Source of the DNA: Acidobacteriota bacterium
GTDB lineage: Bacteria; Acidobacteriota; Terriglobia; Bryobacterales; Bryobacteraceae
Direction of reading: 5' to 3'
Assembly (NCBI GenBank): GCA_018268875.1
Contig: JAFDVT010000110.1
Span: forward strand, 1-7,868
DNA: 7,868 nt
The notes under the pieces are model-generated. The model worked only from the letters and a program-made list of their open reading frames with translations, was not told where the DNA came from and searched no databases. Within the stretch, counting starts at the first letter, position 1, and every line of letters begins with the position of its first letter. Both the position numbers and the translations under genes were made by a program. Of the stretch, positions 4,710 to 7,868 are shown piece by piece.

Positions 4710-7700
4710 ATGCGCGTATTCGACCTCCTAAGGCGCAAGCCATTCCGTATTGCCGCAATCGCGCTTGGCGGTCTGTTTTTGTTGATCGTTGGTTTGTTAG
4801 CAGTTCTCTCCACCGAACCGGCCCGGCGGTGGGCTCTGGACCAGCTCACCGCGCGGCTTGCGGAAGAAGGAATCGGGTTTCGCGCCAAATCCCTACAGCT
4901 TCGCGCGCTTTCGTTGATGGCGTCGGTGGACGACGTTACTTTGTTCGCGATTGGCAAAGAAAACGAACCGTTTGCAAAAGCGGATTCGGTTTCGGTTTGG
5001 TTGCTTTGGAATGTTGGTTTTCAAATACCGTCGATCTCTTCGATTGAGATCGCACGGCCCACTTTGGATATCCGTATTCAAGCGGACGGCTCCAATAACC
5101 TCCCCGTCTTAAAGCCATCTACGGGACCTTCGGGCAAGCCGGTTTCGATCGGCAAGATCGCCGTTACCGAGGGTTCCGCGAAGTTTCAAGATACGCGGCA
5201 GGCGCTTCATCTGGACTTGCCGCGGTTCGACGCCACGGTGAAAGAGATCGCGGAAGGCAGCTACCGCGTCGACCTGAACGCCTCGCGCCCAGGGGCTGTC
5301 GCGTATCGCGGCAATCAGCTAGCCATTACGCAATTGCAGGGCAAGTTCGATTCGCTTCCCAAAGAAATCAAGATTGAAACGGCGCGAGTGCAGGCTGGCG
5401 GCGTTACGCTTGCGGCCTCCGGCAATGTTCAAAATCTCGACACTTTGAACTTGCATGTCGATTCTTCGGGCAACGTGGATCTGCTCGCGGCGCTCGCCGG
5501 CTACGGAGGTCGAATTCGTGGTGGCCACGCCGCGAAGTTGGACATCACCGGTCCCATGCGGACGCCTTCGGTGGCCGGGACGATCAACGCGTCGAACTTC
5601 TGGTATGACACGTATGGCCCTGTCGACGGCGGCGCGAAGTTCGCGGTGGATGGCGCGCTGACGCGAGCCGAGGTGGAAAACATTCAGGCCCGATTGGGCA
5701 GCGCGTCGATCGATGGTACGGCGAGTCTGGCGTTGAAGGCTGGCGCCGGCGAGAGCCGCGTGAACGCACGGTTCGGTGGCGTGACTTCCGATCTTGCCGC
5801 CAAACTCGCGAAGGTCGAAGTGCCGGTGTCGACGACGCTGCGCGGGTCGGCTTCCGCGCGCTTTCCAGCCGAATTCAATCAGAACCTTGTCCATGCCGAT
5901 GCGTCGCTGCATTTGGATGCGGGTCCCGTGGGGAATGGGCGAGTTCCGCTGGCGGGTGATGTGGACGTCCAGGCTCGCAACGGAATCGGCGCGGTGAATA
6001 TCAAGGCGCTGCATGCCGCTGGCGCGACGGTGAGCGGGATGGTTCACTTGCTGCCGCGCGAACAGTTGAGCGGCGACCTCCAGCTTGTGGTTCCTGAGAT
6101 TACGGATACGGTAGCGATGTTGAAGCAGGTTCGTATGGCGCCTGCGACGCTTGCCGGCGACATCGCGCAAGGTCCGCTGGAGGCGACGATTCAGGTGGCC
6201 GGTTCGACGCGCAATCCGCAGGCCACGGTCCATGCGTCGTCGTCGCGCCTGCGGCTGGCGTCTACTGTCGCGGGCGCGCTCGATGTTGATGCGACGGCGT
6301 CGAGCAGCCTGGTGGACCTCCGCGCTCTGCGGTTCGAGATTTCGCCGCAGGATCGTCTTACGATGTCCGGCAAGATGATGGGCGATGCGCTCGATTTTCG
6401 CGGCGATTTGCGTCACACGTCGTTGCGAAAACTGTTGATCGCGACCGGCACGGCGCCTTCTCCATCGTTGCCCGACGGCGTTCTCGGTTCGCAATTCGAA
6501 GTGTCCGGGACGACCGCCAAACCGGTGGTTGCGGCATCGCTCGAATCCAACAACCTATCGGTGCTCAAGCAGCGGCTGGGTGTGCTGCGAGCTTCGATCC
6601 GCTATGCGGCCGATCGCGTGGCGATTGAGCGCTTGCAGTTGTCAAAGAACGGCGGTTCGATCAACGCGGCAGGTTCTTACAACACTGCGACCAAACGAAT
6701 TTCCGCCGATGCCAACATTCGCAACTACAAGATCGACACGCTGGAACTTGCCGATGGTACGCCCGTGCGAATGACGCTGAACGGAACGGCGCGGACGCAA
6801 GGCACGGCGGAACAGCCGAGTTCGATCCTGGAAGTGGCGATGACGGATGTGGCCGTGCGCGAATACCGCGCGAAGAACGCGTCGCTCCGCGCCGATGTGG
6901 CCGGGATGCAGCTAAAGGCCAACCTGCAGGTTCCGGATTGGAAGGTGGAGGCTGGCATCGATACGTCGCTGAAGGCGCCGATGCCCGCACAGGTGACGTT
7001 GGCGCTGAACGGTACGCCGATCGAGCTGTTCACGCCGGATTACACGGGCAACGTGACAGCGGCGGCGCACGGCACGTTGAACCTCGATAACGCCGAGGCG
7101 ACAGCCAAGGGTGTCGCGGAATTGCGCAGCGCTGTGGTGCGTCCGAAGCCGCGGGATGCAAAACTCACGCCCGGCGAACTGCGCGTGGAACAGCCCGCGA
7201 CCGCGAACTTTGACGGCAAGTACGTAGACCTCACGCCGTTGACGATTATTGCCTCGGACACGGCCTCGAAAGTCACCGTGAGCGGGCACATTCCAATTTC
7301 CGATGCGGATCGCACGGGGCTTGTGAAGGTGAACGGCGACATCGATCTGGATTGGGTGTCGCGATCGTTTGCGGTTTTGGAAGGCGGCGCGATTCACGGA
7401 CGGCTTTTGGCGGATGCGGTTCTGGCAGGGGGCGGAAAGGAATGGAATCCCACCGGCTCGATTGAACTGTCGAAAGGCGAGGTGACGCACGACGCGCTGC
7501 CGCAACCGGTGTCCGATATCAACATCCGGCTTGGCCTTCGCGACCGCGTGGTGCAAACCGACTCGGCCACCGCGAGGTTCCTCGGCGGACTCATAACGCT
7601 GGACGGGCGGGTTCCGTTCGCGATGCTGCTCGACCGTTCGAAACCTTCCGCGCAGCCCTTTCAATTGCAAGGCAACGTCGAAGGATTGCAGCTCGGGCAG

Positions 7701-7868
7701 TTGGCGGAGACGGTGGAAAGGCCCGTGGCCGGTGAGGCGTCGTTCCGCGTGAACGTCACCGGAACGAGCTTCGATCCCGAGGGCTGGAGCGGCGATCTGC
7801 GGGCCTCGACGCTTCGCGTTCGCATTGCCGAAACCGATTTTGTACAGAAATCGCCGCTGACGATCAAC
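4710..7868 (+). CDS. Very large TamB/AsmA-like envelope protein, 3' end outside window
   Basis: The frame is open from the ATG at 4710 to the window edge without a stop: 1053 codons and still incomplete. Residues 1-12 are basic (LRRKPFR), followed by one membrane segment (about 14-33), so the rest is predicted to be periplasmic. Residues about 36-135 carry the AsmA/TamB N-terminal pattern: ALDQLTARLAEEGIGFRAKS, a hydrophobic 'PFAKADSVSVWLLWN' turn, then ISSIEIARPTLDIRIQADG and NNLPVL. After that come repeated beta-strand units of alternating hydrophobic residues with recurring 'G.v...G.l.l..g.v' phrases (for example GSIELSKGEVTH and ARFLGGLITLDGRVPF), as in the lipid-channel beta-groove of TamB, AsmA and YhdP proteins. 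The C-terminal DUF490 domain, if any, is beyond the edge. These proteins are bridges for phospholipid transport or outer-membrane assembly. An in-frame TAG at 4683 makes the ATG the only start; its Shine-Dalgarno is weak, suggesting coupling to the TPR gene. Confidence 0.88.
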   Translation, partial: MRVFDLLRRKPFRIAAIALGGLFLLIVGLLAVLSTEPARRWALDQLTARLAEEGIGFRAKSLQLRALSLMASVDDVTLFAIGKENEPFAKADSVSVWLLWNVGFQIPSISSIEIARPTLDIRIQADGSNNLPVLKPSTGPSGKPVSIGKIAVTEGSAKFQDTRQALHLDLPRFDATVKEIAEGSYRVDLNASRPGAVAYRGNQLAITQLQGKFDSLPKEIKIETARVQAGGVTLAASGNVQNLDTLNLHVDSSGNVDLLAALAGYGGRIRGGHAAKLDITGPMRTPSVAGTINASNFWYDTYGPVDGGAKFAVDGALTRAEVENIQARLGSASIDGTASLALKAGAGESRVNARFGGVTSDLAAKLAKVEVPVSTTLRGSASARFPAEFNQNLVHADASLHLDAGPVGNGRVPLAGDVDVQARNGIGAVNIKALHAAGATVSGMVHLLPREQLSGDLQLVVPEITDTVAMLKQVRMAPATLAGDIAQGPLEATIQVAGSTRNPQATVHASSSRLRLASTVAGALDVDATASSSLVDLRALRFEISPQDRLTMSGKMMGDALDFRGDLRHTSLRKLLIATGTAPSPSLPDGVLGSQFEVSGTTAKPVVAASLESNNLSVLKQRLGVLRASIRYAADRVAIERLQLSKNGGSINAAGSYNTATKRISADANIRNYKIDTLELADGTPVRMTLNGTARTQGTAEQPSSILEVAMTDVAVREYRAKNASLRADVAGMQLKANLQVPDWKVEAGIDTSLKAPMPAQVTLALNGTPIELFTPDYTGNVTAAAHGTLNLDNAEATAKGVAELRSAVVRPKPRDAKLTPGELRVEQPATANFDGKYVDLTPLTIIASDTASKVTVSGHIPISDADRTGLVKVNGDIDLDWVSRSFAVLEGGAIHGRLLADAVLAGGGKEWNPTGSIELSKGEVTHDALPQPVSDINIRLGLRDRVVQTDSATARFLGGLITLDGRVPFAMLLDRSKPSAQPFQLQGNVEGLQLGQLAETVERPVAGEASFRVNVTGTSFDPEGWSGDLRASTLRVRIAETDFVQKSPLTIN

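Noticed and set aside
5319..6494. A 391-codon open frame on the - strand inside the TamB-like gene
   Set aside because: Its translation is dominated by Arg, His and Gln without any motif, the usual shadow of a GC-rich gene. The + strand frame is continuous and has family features throughout.

Overview
The window is GC-rich, densely coding bacterial DNA from a Gram-negative (diderm) organism: it encodes an OmpA-type peptidoglycan-binding protein, a TamB/AsmA-like protein and sigma-54 machinery. The gene style (OmpA domain behind a DUF4398-like segment and a long Ala/Glu/Arg coiled coil, a sigma-54 regulator followed by a minimal kinase, a secreted TPR protein next to a large AsmA-like protein) suggests an Acidobacteriota member of the Solibacter/Bryobacter kind. 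That assignment is inference; no rRNA or other marker is present.

Layout. (1) 1-1448, + strand: the C-terminal part of a sigma-54-dependent regulator, cut by the window edge, overlaps by 8 bases a 232-residue sensorless histidine kinase. (2) 1443-1512: a strong hairpin terminator lies between two convergent genes, inside a 10-base inverted repeat that contains both stop codons. (3) 1507-3276, - strand: a 589-residue exported OmpA-family protein. (4) 3277-3482: a divergent intergenic region with a well-placed -24/-12 (sigma-54) promoter candidate for the next gene. (5) 3483-3959, + strand: a 158-residue two-helix membrane protein resembling the general stress protein 17M family. (6) 3960-4097: a short intergenic region with a second -24/-12 candidate sharing an unusual core with the first. 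(7) 4098-4685, + strand: a secreted five-TPR protein, followed 24 bases later by (8) a very large TamB/AsmA-like protein whose frame is open from 4710 to the window edge (1053 codons, no stop). No gap between genes exceeds about 210 bases. I saw no tRNA, rRNA, CRISPR array or mobile element.

How it fits together. Every product after the kinase acts at or beyond the inner membrane: OmpA anchoring, a small membrane stress-type protein, a periplasmic TPR protein and a TamB-like envelope protein. Two of the downstream transcripts have sigma-54-like promoters placed just upstream of their ribosome binding sites, and a sigma-54 activator with its kinase lies a few kilobases away. A local sigma-54-controlled envelope regulon is the most interesting hypothesis here. 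It rests on promoter pattern matching by eye and on proximity, not on proof.
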